Assembly: GCA_034004685.1 (NCBI GenBank)
Contig: JAVEWG010000016.1
Coordinates: 6,738 to 70,737, forward strand
Direction: 5' to 3'
Length of the DNA: 64,000 bases
Source of the DNA: JAEUNX01 sp034004685
GTDB taxonomy: Bacteria; Pseudomonadota; Gammaproteobacteria; Burkholderiales; Rhodocyclaceae
Notes under the pieces: generated by a model
Databases searched by the model: none
Seen by the model: the letters and a program-made list of their open reading frames with translations, nothing else
What the model was told of the DNA's origin: nothing
Shown: positions 20,153-29,159 of the stretch, one piece after another
How the letters are laid out: each line of letters opens with the position of its first letter
How positions within the stretch are numbered: position 1 is the first letter of the stretch
Made by a program: the position numbers and the translations under genes

Positions 20153-20617
20153 CTACCGCTTTTCCGGGAACAGCAGGACCAGCCGGGTGCCCGCCAGGCG
20201 ATCATGGAGGAACTGGCGGTCCGGATCGAAGATCGCCCACAGGATCCCCACCCCGGACAGCACCGACGGCCAGGCCAGGGTATAGCGCAACCAGCCCCGC
20301 CCCAGACTCACGCAGCGGCCGCTGCCCGCCTCCACCAGTTTGAGCTTCCAGGTCTGCATCGCCAGGGTCTGCCCGCCTCGCCGCCAATACCACAGGAAGT
20401 AAGCCCCCAGCACCAGATAGATATGCAGCCAGCCCAGCCAGCCCGGTTCGGCCACCTGCCACGCCATGCCGGCCAGCAGATTGGGCACTAGAAAAGTGAG
20501 GGCCAGCACCCCCAGCAGCAGCAGGCTTTCATAGAGCATGGCGGCCAGGCGGCGGCGCAGGGTGGCCAGTTCCACCTGTTGGCGTTGGGACGGGGCGGAT
20601 GGGGGATTGGGGGTCAT
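20153..20617 (-). CDS. RDD family membrane protein
   Basis: A 154-residue protein with the RDD family layout: TLRRRLAAMLYESLLLLGV (the R-x3-D position is replaced by R/E), a second helix IYLVLGAYFLWYWRRGGQTL with MQTWKLKL, and a last segment ending PDRQFLHDRLAGTRLV. The family is of unclear function; some members act as Na+/H+ antiporters. The ATG at 20615-20617 is chosen; a TTG 16 codons earlier is possible but adds only low-complexity residues. It converges on norD. Confidence 0.88.
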   Translation of the reverse strand: MTPNPPSAPSQRQQVELATLRRRLAAMLYESLLLLGVLALTFLVPNLLAGMAWQVAEPGWLGWLHIYLVLGAYFLWYWRRGGQTLAMQTWKLKLVEAGSGRCVSLGRGWLRYTLAWPSVLSGVGILWAIFDPDRQFLHDRLAGTRLVLLFPEKR

Positions 20618-20767
20618 GGAAAGGGCGCCAGAGAGGGCCGGGAGAAACCCCACCAATGGGGCCAACTACACGGAAAGACGGGGAAAACCGGCGGCGCTCA
20701 ACCTTGACCAAAACAGGCGCTCCCGGTAAGGTTGCTCGTTTCGGTTGCGACCACTGAGCGAGACCCA

Positions 20768-22480
20768 ATGATGTTGAGCGGTGCGGAAATTGTAGTCAGG
20801 TGCCTGCAGGAAGAAAAGGTTGAGTACGTCTTCGGCTATCCCGGTGGCGCGGTGCTCTTCCTTTACGACGAACTCTTCAAGCAGGACCAGGTCCGCCACG
20901 TACTGGTCCGCCACGAGCAGGCTGCGGTCCATGCCGCCGACGGCTACGCCCGTTCCACCGAGAAGGTCGGGGTCGCCCTGGTGACCTCCGGCCCTGGTGC
21001 CACCAATGCGGTCACCGGCATCGCCACCGCCTATTGCGACTCTATTCCCTTGGTGATCATCAGCGGCCAGGTTCCCACCGCCGCTATCGGTCAGGACGCC
21101 TTCCAGGAAGTGGACACGGTGGGCATCACCCGCCCCTGCGTGAAGCACAACTTCCTGGTCAAGCGCGTCGAGGACATCGCCCCCACCATCAAGAAGGCCT
21201 TCTACCTGGCCAGGACCGGCCGACCCGGCCCGGTGCTGGTGGATATCCCCAAGGACATCACCAACACCAAGGGCGAATACGAATACCCCAAGAGCATCGC
21301 CATGCGCTCTTACAACCCGGTGGTCAAGGGTCATCAGGGGCAGATCAAGAAGGCCGTCCAGCTCCTGCTGGAAGCCAAGCGCCCCATGATCTACGCCGGC
21401 GGCGGCGTGGTTCTCGGCAATGCCGCCGAACCCCTCACCCAGCTCACCCGCCTCCTGGGCGTGCCCATCACCAACACCCTGATGGGCCTCGGCGGCTATC
21501 CCGCCAGCGACCGCCAGTACCTGGGCATGCCCGGGATGCACGGCACCTATGAAGCCAACATGTCCATGCATTTTTGCGACGTGCTGCTGGCGGTGGGCGC
21601 CCGCTTCGACGACCGGGTGATCGGCAACCCGGAGCACTTCGCCGAGGAACCCCGCAAGATCATCCACATCGACATCGACCCATCTTCCATCTCCAAGCGG
21701 GTGAAGGTGGATGTGCCCATCGTGGGGGATGTGAAGGAAGTTCTGGAAGACATGCTCCGCATCGTCGATTCCGGCCCCCAGCGTCCTGACCAGGAAGCCC
21801 TGGCAGCCTGGTGGAAGCAGGTGGACGAATGGCGCGCCCGGGATTGCATGCAGTACAAGAACGACGCCCAGATCATCAAGCCCCAGTTCGTGATCCAGAA
21901 ATTGTGGGAAGTCACCGGTGGTGATGCCTTCATCACCTCCGACGTGGGCCAGCACCAGATGTGGGCCTCTCAGTACTACAAGTTCGACAAGCCCCGTCGC
22001 TGGCTCAATTCCGGCGGCTTGGGAACCATGGGCGTCGGCATGCCCTACGCCATGGGCGCCCAGCTGGCCCATCCTGGCCACCCGGTGGCCTGTGTCACCG
22101 GCGAGGCTTCGATCCAGATGAACATCCAGGAGTTGTCTACCTGCAAGCAGTTCCGCCTGCCCATCAAGATCTGCAATCTGAACAACCGCTACCTGGGCAT
22201 GGTGCGCCAGTGGCAGCAGCTCTTCCACGGCGGCCGCTACTCCGAGTCCTACATGGACTCTCTGCCAGACTTCGCCAAACTGGCCGATGCCTACGGTCAC
22301 GTGGGGATCCGGGTGGACAAGCCCGGCGACGTGGAGGGCGCCCTGCGGGAAGCCTTCACCACCCACAAGAACGAACTGGTGTTCCTGGACTTCCAGATCG
22401 ATCCCACCGAAAACGTTTACCCCATGGTCCAGGGGGGCAAGGGCCTCACCGAGATGATCCTTTCCGCCGAGGACCTCTAA
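20768..22480 (+). CDS. ilvB: Acetolactate synthase large (catalytic) subunit
   Basis: A 570-residue ThDP enzyme that condenses pyruvate with pyruvate or 2-oxobutyrate, the first common step of valine, leucine and isoleucine synthesis. The catalytic Glu lies in LVRHEQAAVHAADGYAR. The FAD-region strand GPGATNAVTGIATAYCDS is intact, and the ThDP/Mg motif is the variant GEASIQMNIQEL...LNNRYLG seen in many Betaproteobacteria. Two adjacent ATGs at 20768 and 20771 can serve as start. It heads ilvB-ilvN-ilvC. No leader peptide with runs of Leu, Val or Ile codons is apparent upstream. Confidence 0.97.
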   Translation: MMLSGAEIVVRCLQEEKVEYVFGYPGGAVLFLYDELFKQDQVRHVLVRHEQAAVHAADGYARSTEKVGVALVTSGPGATNAVTGIATAYCDSIPLVIISGQVPTAAIGQDAFQEVDTVGITRPCVKHNFLVKRVEDIAPTIKKAFYLARTGRPGPVLVDIPKDITNTKGEYEYPKSIAMRSYNPVVKGHQGQIKKAVQLLLEAKRPMIYAGGGVVLGNAAEPLTQLTRLLGVPITNTLMGLGGYPASDRQYLGMPGMHGTYEANMSMHFCDVLLAVGARFDDRVIGNPEHFAEEPRKIIHIDIDPSSISKRVKVDVPIVGDVKEVLEDMLRIVDSGPQRPDQEALAAWWKQVDEWRARDCMQYKNDAQIIKPQFVIQKLWEVTGGDAFITSDVGQHQMWASQYYKFDKPRRWLNSGGLGTMGVGMPYAMGAQLAHPGHPVACVTGEASIQMNIQELSTCKQFRLPIKICNLNNRYLGMVRQWQQLFHGGRYSESYMDSLPDFAKLADAYGHVGIRVDKPGDVEGALREAFTTHKNELVFLDFQIDPTENVYPMVQGGKGLTEMILSAEDL

Positions 22481-22617
22481 CCCGGATCCCATACTGGGCG
22501 CGGCACCCGCCGCGCCACGGCGGCACGGGCCTTGGGGCTCCGGCCACCCGGGTACCGGCATCCGGCCCCATCTTCACGCAGCCTTTGCCCACCTCCAACT
22601 CCCAACGAGCGCACCCC

Positions 22618-23109
22618 ATGAGACACGTGATCTCCCTGCTCATCGAGAACGAATCCGGCGCCCTTTCCCGGGTCTCCGGCCTGTTTTCCGCCCGCGGCTA
22701 CAACATCGAATCCCTCACGGTGGCCCCCACCGAGGACGCCTCCCTGTCCCGCATGACCATCGTCACCTCCGGCTCCGACGAGATCGTCGAGCAGATCACC
22801 AAGCAGCTCAACAAGCTGGTGGACGTGGTCAAGGTGGTGGACATTTCCGAGTCGGCCCACATTGAGCGCGAGCTGATGCTGGTGAAGATGCGCGCCGTCG
22901 GCAAGGACCGGGAGGAAATCAAGCGCACCTCGGATATCTTCCGTGGACACATCATCGACGTAACCGAAACCACCTACGTCATCGAACTCACCGGCACCCA
23001 GGCCAAGCTGGATTCCTTCCTGGGCGCGCTGGACACCGGTCTCATCCTTGAGACCGTGCGTTCCGGGGTCAGCGGCATCGGCCGCGGAGACCGGGTGCTG
23101 AAAGTTTGA
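22618..23109 (+). CDS. ilvN: Acetolactate synthase small (regulatory) subunit
   Basis: A 163-residue regulatory subunit with an N-terminal ACT domain (RHVISLLIENESGALSRVSG, then GYNIESLTVAPTED) that binds valine for feedback inhibition. A C-terminal domain reads RELMLVKMRA...FRGHIIDVTETTYVIELTG. Length matches IlvN/IlvH of about 160. It follows ilvB by 137 bases on the same strand, and ilvC follows by 87 bases. Confidence 0.96.
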   Translation: MRHVISLLIENESGALSRVSGLFSARGYNIESLTVAPTEDASLSRMTIVTSGSDEIVEQITKQLNKLVDVVKVVDISESAHIERELMLVKMRAVGKDREEIKRTSDIFRGHIIDVTETTYVIELTGTQAKLDSFLGALDTGLILETVRSGVSGIGRGDRVLKV

Positions 23110-23120
23110 CCGAATCCGTT

Positions 23121-23149
23121 TTGGGTCCGGCGGATACCCCGGGTATGAT
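23121..23149 (+). promoter_or_regulatory. Candidate sigma-70 promoter for ilvC
   Basis: TTGGGT and TATGAT are separated by exactly 17 bases, about 48 bases before the ilvC start. The -35 element is weak, the -10 good. It would give ilvC expression independent of ilvBN. Confidence 0.4.
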
Positions 23150-23196
23150 GCCCGCCGCCACGACCCTTCGCCCCTGATCGCTGAAAGGAAAACAAG

Positions 23197-24213
23197 ATGA
23201 AGGTTTATTACGACAAGGACGCCGACCTCTCCCTCATCAAGGGCAAGAAGGTCACCATCGTCGGCTATGGCTCCCAGGGCCACGCCCACGCCCAGAACCT
23301 GAAGGACTCCGGCTGCAAGGTGACCGTCGGGCTGCGTAAGGAAGGCGGCTCCTGGAAGAAGGCCGAAGCCGCCGGACTGAAGGTCGAAGAGATCGCCAAG
23401 GCCGTCAAGGGTGCTGACGTGGTCATGATCCTGCTGCCCGACGAGAACATTCCCCAGGTGTACAAGGAAGAGGTGGAGCCCAACCTGAAGAAGGGCGCCG
23501 CCCTGGCCTTCGCCCACGGATTCAACGTGCATTACAACCAGGTGATCCCCCGGGACGACGTGGACGTGATCATGGTGGCCCCCAAGGGCCCCGGCCATAC
23601 CGTGCGCTCCGAGTACCTCAAGGGCGGCGGCGTGCCGTCCCTGATCGCGGTATACCAGGACAAGTCCGGCAAGGCTCGTGACATCGCCCTGTCCTACGCG
23701 GCTGCCAACGGCGGCACCAAGGGCGGCGTGATCGAAACCAACTTCCGCGAAGAGACCGAGACCGACCTCTTCGGCGAACAGGCCGTGCTCTGTGGCGGTG
23801 CCGTGGAACTGGTGAAGATGGGCTTCGAGACTCTGGTGGAAGCCGGCTACGCGCCCGAAATGGCCTACTTCGAGTGCCTGCACGAACTGAAACTGATCGT
23901 GGATCTGATGTACGAAGGCGGCATCGCCAACATGAACTACTCCATCTCCAACAACGCGGAGTATGGCGAGTACGTGACCGGCCCCGAAGTCATCAACGAA
24001 GAATCCCGCTACGCCATGCGCGAAGCCCTCAAGCGCATCCAGACCGGCGAATACGCCAAGATGTTCATTCTGGAAGGCCGCACCAACTACCCCAGCATGA
24101 CCGCCCGCCGCCGCCTGAACGCCGCTCACCCCATCGAGCAGGTGGGTGCCCAGCTGCGCGCCATGATGCCCTGGATCGCCAAGAACAAGCTGGTGGACCA
24201 GTCCAAGAACTGA
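23197..24213 (+). CDS. ilvC: Ketol-acid reductoisomerase (NADP+), class I
   Basis: A 338-residue enzyme that isomerises and reduces acetolactate or acetohydroxybutyrate with NADPH and Mg2+, the second branched-chain amino acid step. The Rossmann motif GYGSQGHAHAQNL is followed by GLRKEGGS, whose charged residues are typical for NADPH use. Catalytic region FREETETDLFGEQAVLCGG and ECLHELKLIVDLMYEGG is intact. The short form without the duplicated C-terminal domain is class I. GAAAGGAAAACAAG precedes the ATG. Confidence 0.98.
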   Translation: MKVYYDKDADLSLIKGKKVTIVGYGSQGHAHAQNLKDSGCKVTVGLRKEGGSWKKAEAAGLKVEEIAKAVKGADVVMILLPDENIPQVYKEEVEPNLKKGAALAFAHGFNVHYNQVIPRDDVDVIMVAPKGPGHTVRSEYLKGGGVPSLIAVYQDKSGKARDIALSYAAANGGTKGGVIETNFREETETDLFGEQAVLCGGAVELVKMGFETLVEAGYAPEMAYFECLHELKLIVDLMYEGGIANMNYSISNNAEYGEYVTGPEVINEESRYAMREALKRIQTGEYAKMFILEGRTNYPSMTARRRLNAAHPIEQVGAQLRAMMPWIAKNKLVDQSKN

Positions 24214-24229
24214 TCGTCTCCTGCCGATC

Positions 24230-24268
24230 GGGCCGGATGCCGCCCTGCCGGGCGCATCCGGCCCTTTT
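24230..24268 (+). terminator. Intrinsic terminator after ilvC
   Basis: An 11-bp perfect stem GGGCCGGATGC/GCATCCGGCCC with a 13-base loop and TTTT. It closes the ilvBNC group. Confidence 0.9.
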
Positions 24269-24361
24269 CGTTCACCACCCGTCCGGGAAAACCCCAAGCC
24301 CGCCCCCAGAGCCAGCCGCCCCTCGGTTACAATCAGGCGCACCTTTACGGACTTTGACGCG

Positions 24362-25138
24362 ATGGCCGAACTCCCGACCCGCAATCCCCTACCCCTGGCT
24401 GAAAAGCGCCGGCGGGGCATCTACATCCTGCCCAACCTGCTCACCACTGCAGCCCTGTTCGCTGGCTTCTACGCCATTGTCCAGGCCATGAATCTGAATT
24501 TCGAACAATCGGCAGTGGCCATCCTGGTGGCCATGGTGTTCGACGGCCTGGATGGCCGGGTTGCCCGCATGACCCGCACCCAGAGCGCCTTTGGCGCCGA
24601 ATACGACTCCCTCTCGGACATGGTCTGCTTCGGCGCGGCCCCAGCCCTGGTGGCCTACGAATGGGCCCTCAAGGGCATGGGCAAGCTGGGGTGGATCGCA
24701 GCCTTCATCTATTGTGCCGGGGCGGCCCTGCGGCTGGCCCGTTTCAACACCAACATCGACGTGGTGGATAAGCGCTTCTTTCAGGGCTTGCCCAGCCCGG
24801 CGGCGGCGGCCCTGATCGCCGGCTTGGTGTGGGTATCCATCGACAACGGCTTCAGCGGCGACGACCTGCGCTGGTATGCCTGCTTTCTGACCATCTTTGC
24901 CGGCCTTACCATGGTCAGCAATGTTTTCTACTTCAGTGGCAAGCACATCAACCTGCGCCGCAGCGTGCCCTTCTTCGTGGTACTGGTGATGATGCTGGCC
25001 TTTGCCCTGGTCTCCATCGACCCGGCTCTGGTGCTGTTTACCCTGTTCCTGTGCTACGCCGCCTCCGGCTATGTTCGCCTGGCCTGGCAATGGCGGCGGG
25101 GCAAGCCCTCCGCTAAACCCCCCGTTCAACCCGAGTAG
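24362..25138 (+). CDS. pssA: CDP-diacylglycerol--serine O-phosphatidyltransferase
   Basis: A 258-residue inner-membrane enzyme making phosphatidylserine, the precursor of phosphatidylethanolamine. The CDP-alcohol phosphotransferase motif is complete: FDGLDGRVARMTRTQSAFGAEYDSLSD (D-G-x2-A-R-x8-G-x3-D-x3-D form). About eight membrane helices follow an N-terminal YILPNLLTT segment characteristic of the B. subtilis-type PssA. The ilvC-pssA neighbourhood is common in Betaproteobacteria. Confidence 0.95.
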   Translation: MAELPTRNPLPLAEKRRRGIYILPNLLTTAALFAGFYAIVQAMNLNFEQSAVAILVAMVFDGLDGRVARMTRTQSAFGAEYDSLSDMVCFGAAPALVAYEWALKGMGKLGWIAAFIYCAGAALRLARFNTNIDVVDKRFFQGLPSPAAAALIAGLVWVSIDNGFSGDDLRWYACFLTIFAGLTMVSNVFYFSGKHINLRRSVPFFVVLVMMLAFALVSIDPALVLFTLFLCYAASGYVRLAWQWRRGKPSAKPPVQPE

Positions 25139-25167
25139 GCGCCAGGGGGCAGGCCGCCGCCAGGAGC

Positions 25168-25318
25168 CTGTCGGACTTGGGAGATCGTAGCGAGCTGCGG
25201 GAGAGAGTAAGGACGGATTTGCCCGATCTTGAGGCGCACAGTGGCGCCATGCAACGAAAATCGGGCAGATATGGACCGCGCTGACACCGGCGCAGTAGAT
25301 CACTCCCAAGTCCGACAG
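25168..25318. mobile_element. MITE-like 151-bp element with perfect 16-bp terminal inverted repeats
   Basis: CTGTCGGACTTGGGAG at 25168-25183 recurs as its exact reverse complement at 25303-25318. The 151 bases between and including them lack a transposase and any credible ORF. Internally there is a second inverted pair, GCCCGAT near 25218 and ATCGGGC near 25258. It fills nearly all of the intergenic gap between pssA and the DUF2069 gene. Size, ends and location fit a non-autonomous transposable element; no obvious target duplication flanks it. Confidence 0.65.
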
Positions 25319-25323
25319 ACGCC

Positions 25324-25677
25324 CTAACTTTCCCCATTCCGGGAAGGCGCCGTCTGGCGGGCATACAGGATCGCCACCATATAGAACACCACGGACAACA
25401 CCACCTCCGCCCCCGCCAGGGCCGCCACCGGCATGGGGTCAGCGATTCGCAGCACCCCTTCGATGAAATACAGCAGGATCAGCATCGAGCTCCACTGGTA
25501 GGTGTAGCGCCGCCCCTTGAGGACACCGAAGAGGGCCGGCATGAGGGGCAACACCTTCAGAATCATCCATGAGCCCCCCGGCCGCAGGGGGGCGAGCCAA
25601 CCCTCCCAGGCCAGGCACAACAAGATCAAACCCAGCAGGCTGGCGCTGGCGGCGGTCACCAGATGGGCCGGTTTCAT
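25324..25677 (-). CDS. DUF2069 domain-containing membrane protein
   Basis: A 117-residue protein with four hydrophobic segments (LVTAASASLLGLILLCLAW, then SWMILKVLPLMPALFGVL, SSMLILLYFIEGVLRI, and a last helix EVVLSVVFYMVAILYARQTA). The layout and the GRRYTYQWSSMLILLYFIEGV region match DUF2069 as I recall it. Function unknown. Its ATG overlaps the stop of wrbA by four bases, so the two are co-translated; the pairing wrbA-DUF2069 is common in Proteobacteria. Confidence 0.88.
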   Translation of the reverse strand: MKPAHLVTAASASLLGLILLCLAWEGWLAPLRPGGSWMILKVLPLMPALFGVLKGRRYTYQWSSMLILLYFIEGVLRIADPMPVAALAGAEVVLSVVFYMVAILYARQTAPSRNGES

Positions 25678-26273
25678 CGCGCACCCGCCAGGCGGCCAGC
25701 AACTTCGGCGAGACGCCGCCCGAGGGCCAGGGCCAGCTCTTTCTCGTCTGCCGTGAGCAGGGGATCCCCTTCGCTGCCCGCCACGTGACTCGCCCCATAG
25801 GGTGTCCCGCCACTCTTGGTACGGTTGAGGGCGGGCTCGCTGTAGGGCAGCCCCAGGAGCAACATACCGTGATGCATGAGGGGCAGCATCATGGACAGCA
25901 GGGTAGACTCCTGACCACCATGCATGGATCCGCTGGAGGTGAATACACAGGCTGGCTTACCCACCAGGGAGCCATTGAACCAGGGCCCCACCGTGCCATC
26001 CAGAAAATATTTCATGGGCGCCGCCATGTTACCGAAGCGGGTCGGGCTCCCCAGGGCAAGACCAACGCATTCTTCCAGATCCCGCGCTTCCACATAAGGC
26101 GGGCCGGCTTGGGGAATGTCGGGTTCGCTGGCCTCGCAGACCGTGGATACCTTGGGTACGGTACGCAGTCGCGGCACCATCCCGGGCACTGACTGAATCC
26201 CCCAGGCAATCTGCTCGGCCAGGGCGCGCACCGAACCACGGTGGCTGTAATAGAGAACCAGAATTTCTTTCAT
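25674..26273 (-). CDS. wrbA: NAD(P)H:quinone oxidoreductase, WrbA-type flavodoxin
   Basis: A 199-residue flavodoxin-fold enzyme that reduces quinones by two electrons to protect against redox cycling. The FMN phosphate loop YYSHRGSVRALAEQI is at the N-terminus (residues 7-21). The WrbA signatures SPTRFGNMAAPMKYFLDGT and FTSSGSMHGGQESTLL follow. The start chosen is the ATG at 26271-26273; the frame is open further but the extension overlaps the yihY gene. Divergent from yihY. Confidence 0.93.
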   Translation of the reverse strand: MKEILVLYYSHRGSVRALAEQIAWGIQSVPGMVPRLRTVPKVSTVCEASEPDIPQAGPPYVEARDLEECVGLALGSPTRFGNMAAPMKYFLDGTVGPWFNGSLVGKPACVFTSSGSMHGGQESTLLSMMLPLMHHGMLLLGLPYSEPALNRTKSGGTPYGASHVAGSEGDPLLTADEKELALALGRRLAEVAGRLAGAR

Positions 26274-26334
26274 GGAAGCGTCAATTGATAGAATTCGGCG
26301 ATTATAGCCCCCCACCACCGGCCCTCCGGACTCC

Positions 26335-27555
26335 ATGCGCCTGACCGACGCCCTCGATTTCCTCCGCCTGCTGGCCCGGCGCTTCCAGGACAATCGCTGC
26401 CCCCAAGTGGCGGGCAGTCTGACCTTCACCACCCTGCTTTCCCTGGTACCCCTGGTCACGGTGGCCCTGGTCACCTTCAGCCAGTTTCCGGTATTCGCCA
26501 CCCTGGGCAACGAACTGCGCACCTTTCTTTTGCAAAACCTGCTGCCCGACAAGGCAGGGAAGATCATCGCCACCTACGCCTTCCAGTTTTCCCAAAAAGC
26601 GGCCAACCTCACCGTTCTTGGGAGCGTCATGCTGGTGGTAGGAGCCCTGACGCTGCTGCTCACCATCGATCGGGTGTTCAACCAGATTTGGGGGGTCCAA
26701 CGCCCCCGCTCCTGGGCCTTGCGCCTGCCCGTCTATTGGGCGGCCCTGACCCTGGGGCCCATCGCCCTGGCCGGCGGGATCGCCGCCAGCAGCTACGTTA
26801 TGTCCGCTTCCCTTGGCTTGGTGGATGAACCCGCCTGGGTCCGCATCGCGGCCTTGCGTGCCGTTCCCGCGGCGCTCTTCATCGCCATGTTTTCATTTTT
26901 GTACCGGACGGTTCCCAATCACCCGGTTCGTCTCACCCACGCCCTTGCCGGAGGCGTGACCGCCGCGCTCCTGACCGGGCTGGTACAGCGCCTGCTCGGT
27001 CTGTTCCTGGGCAACTTCCAGACCTACACCCTGATCTACGGCACCTTCGCCGCCCTGCCGATATTCTTGCTGTGGCTCTATTTTTCGTGGGTGGCAATCC
27101 TGCTGGGTGCCCTGGTGGCAGCCATCCTGCCGGATTTCAAGGATCGCCACGCCGTCCTCCCGGACTACCCCGGCGACCGCAGCTTCTCCGCCGCGCGCAT
27201 GCTGTCCAGCCTGGCAGCCGTCCAGCAGAAGGGCGGCAGCGCGTCCTCCGCGGCCTTGCATCTGGCCGCGCGCTGCACCCCCGACATCGGCGAACAGATC
27301 CTGGGCCAAATGCGGGAAGCCGGCTGGATCGCCCGTACCGAGGAAGGTGCCTGGTTGCTGACCCGACCCGCACAGACTATCGCCCTGGCGGACGTGGTGC
27401 GCTTGTTTTCCCTAGCGCCCCGGCGAGCGGCGGAGCTTGACCCCACTCCCTTGGTCACACACCTGGCCGAAGCCCTGGAAGCCTGCCTTCTCACCGCCCA
27501 GATACCCGTAGCGCCAGAGCCTGCGCCCACGCCTTCGGTGGATCAGATGGGATAG
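26335..27555 (+). CDS. yihY: YihY family inner membrane protein with C-terminal winged-helix-like region
   Basis: A 406-residue protein. The first 290 residues carry about six membrane helices with the YihY/BrkB pattern (AGSLTFTTLLSLVPLVTV, then NQIWGVQRPRSW, GTFAALPIFLLWLYFSWVAILLGA). A soluble tail of about 115 residues follows and contains a helix-turn-helix-like segment (ILGQMREAGWIARTEEGAWLLT). The family was once called ribonuclease BN in error; its role is unknown. The tail is a common extension in Betaproteobacteria. The 3' end overlaps the convergent PilZ-like gene by 13 bases. Confidence 0.9.
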   Translation: MRLTDALDFLRLLARRFQDNRCPQVAGSLTFTTLLSLVPLVTVALVTFSQFPVFATLGNELRTFLLQNLLPDKAGKIIATYAFQFSQKAANLTVLGSVMLVVGALTLLLTIDRVFNQIWGVQRPRSWALRLPVYWAALTLGPIALAGGIAASSYVMSASLGLVDEPAWVRIAALRAVPAALFIAMFSFLYRTVPNHPVRLTHALAGGVTAALLTGLVQRLLGLFLGNFQTYTLIYGTFAALPIFLLWLYFSWVAILLGALVAAILPDFKDRHAVLPDYPGDRSFSAARMLSSLAAVQQKGGSASSAALHLAARCTPDIGEQILGQMREAGWIARTEEGAWLLTRPAQTIALADVVRLFSLAPRRAAELDPTPLVTHLAEALEACLLTAQIPVAPEPAPTPSVDQMG

Positions 27556-29018
27556 GGATCCACCTCGAACTGGAATAGCTCCACGCCGGTGGTCTGCATG
27601 TCCAGGCTCAGCAGCCGCCCCTGGGCTACATAGAGCCCCTTGCCCTCCTGGACAAAGATAAAGCGCCGTGACAGGCAGGACCCCGCCGGCGCCAGAACAG
27701 CCTGATTGCGCCGCACAGCCCCCATGGGGCGCAGGAGCAAGGCATGCACCAACTCCCCCCAGTCGGTACCCCGGAACCCTAGCCGGATCGGCACAGGGCC
27801 CTCGGCCACCACCTGCAAACCGAGTTCCAGGTGACTGAGGCGATCCCCCCGGATCCAGCGCACGATGCAGAGGGTCCAGACCTCCCCTGGGTTGGCGCGC
27901 AAGGCCACAGCCATTCCTGCCTCGACACCTTCGCCGACCGGGCCGGCACTCAGGATGGCGACCCCCCCAGGGCTTTCATTAAAAACCGAACATCGCTGGA
28001 CGGGCGCCCTTTGCTCACCCCGCTGGAGCACATCCCAGATGGCCTTGAGTCCAACACACACCTCCACCTCGTAGTGCTTGCTGCGGCGCGGCTGATCCCT
28101 CTGGGGCGGCATGGACCAGAACTCCCGCAGACGCAGCAGCAAGCCATGCAATTCTCGCCGCGACAAACCCAGAGGCAAATCAGCCTCATCCGCCATGGCA
28201 GGCCCATCCTCGGGGCTATCGGAAAGCGCCCCACCCGGAATTGCTTCGAGCCATTCGATGCGCTCCGAGATCCGCTTGACCAGCACCCCGGTGGTCAGAT
28301 GCAACAGCCCGTCCACCGCTGGCGGAGGGCGCCGGAGCACCGCTACCGGCGCCATATCCTGGGCCGGATCCACCCAGAAACCGCCGCTGACGGACTCCGC
28401 CAAACTGATCAAATCAACCAGATCAGCATGGTCTGCAAGGAAATCCCCAACCCAAACGATCTCTCGCGCCGATAGCGCCTCCGCCTGAACCGCCGCGCCA
28501 AGCAGCAATCGCTTGTAGGCCTGAATCAACCGGGCCGAACGCTGCTCGTTGCTCGCCGAGTGGAACAAGGCGTGGGCAAAGCGCCACAAATCATTTGGAA
28601 CCGCCATTCGAGCCATGGCCGCCAAGGTCCAGGCCTCGATCAGCAATTCCATCCCCGCGGCAAAATCCTCTCCCGCAGAAGACTTGTGCTCCCTTGCGCC
28701 AATCTGGCGGGGTAGCAACACCAGGCCGGCGCTCTCCACCAAGATCCCCACCAGCCGCCGGATCGGAAAATGGAGGGTCGCCGGCAAAGGCAGGGGGGCG
28801 GTCTGGAGCAAGGGACGAAACCGACCGGCCAAATCGAGCAGGCGCTCGTAAAAAGATCCCCCTCCCCCAGGAGACGGAGCAACGGCCGACCCTGCGCCCA
28901 TCAATTCACGACACAACACCTCCGCTTGCGCCAATTCCACCATGGGATCGGCGCCCGGTTCGTTCCTCAGCCAATCGCCAAGGATATCCATGCAGGTCGG
29001 AGCGGCTGAATCACTCAT
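27543..29018 (-). CDS. Conserved hypothetical protein with degenerate PilZ-like C-terminus
   Basis: A 491-residue soluble protein beginning MSDSAAPTCMDILGDWLRNE. The N-terminal two thirds are mainly helical and unrecognised. In the C-terminal part (about 350-460) RCSVFNESPGGVAIL and the following beta-rich stretch (MAVALRANPGEVWTLCIVRWIRGDRLSHLELGLQV) resemble a PilZ barrel with its N-x-S-x2-G motif. The upstream R-x3-R c-di-GMP motif is not convincing. So c-di-GMP binding is possible but unproven. The ATG at 29016-29018 is chosen over an upstream extension that overlaps pyrF. It is divergent from pyrF and not in an operon. Confidence 0.7.
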   Translation of the reverse strand: MSDSAAPTCMDILGDWLRNEPGADPMVELAQAEVLCRELMGAGSAVAPSPGGGGSFYERLLDLAGRFRPLLQTAPLPLPATLHFPIRRLVGILVESAGLVLLPRQIGAREHKSSAGEDFAAGMELLIEAWTLAAMARMAVPNDLWRFAHALFHSASNEQRSARLIQAYKRLLLGAAVQAEALSAREIVWVGDFLADHADLVDLISLAESVSGGFWVDPAQDMAPVAVLRRPPPAVDGLLHLTTGVLVKRISERIEWLEAIPGGALSDSPEDGPAMADEADLPLGLSRRELHGLLLRLREFWSMPPQRDQPRRSKHYEVEVCVGLKAIWDVLQRGEQRAPVQRCSVFNESPGGVAILSAGPVGEGVEAGMAVALRANPGEVWTLCIVRWIRGDRLSHLELGLQVVAEGPVPIRLGFRGTDWGELVHALLLRPMGAVRRNQAVLAPAGSCLSRRFIFVQEGKGLYVAQGRLLSLDMQTTGVELFQFEVDPYPI

Positions 29019-29159
29019 TGCCCGTATCTGGTCAAAATCCAAGTCTTGATTGTAAAGCCTGGCGCTCACATCGCCGCGGCTGATCTCCTTGCCCGGGCAA
29101 AAGGAGTTTCCCCCAGGGGCTTGAGACGGGATAATCCTGCTTTTTCTTGCGAGCGCTCC

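Noticed and set aside
20666..22561. 631-codon open frame on the - strand over ilvB
   Set aside because: Antisense of a complete acetolactate synthase gene with all motifs.
29046..29159. Longer pyrF start
   Set aside because: The extra 38 codons have no family support and overlap the upstream region of the divergent gene.
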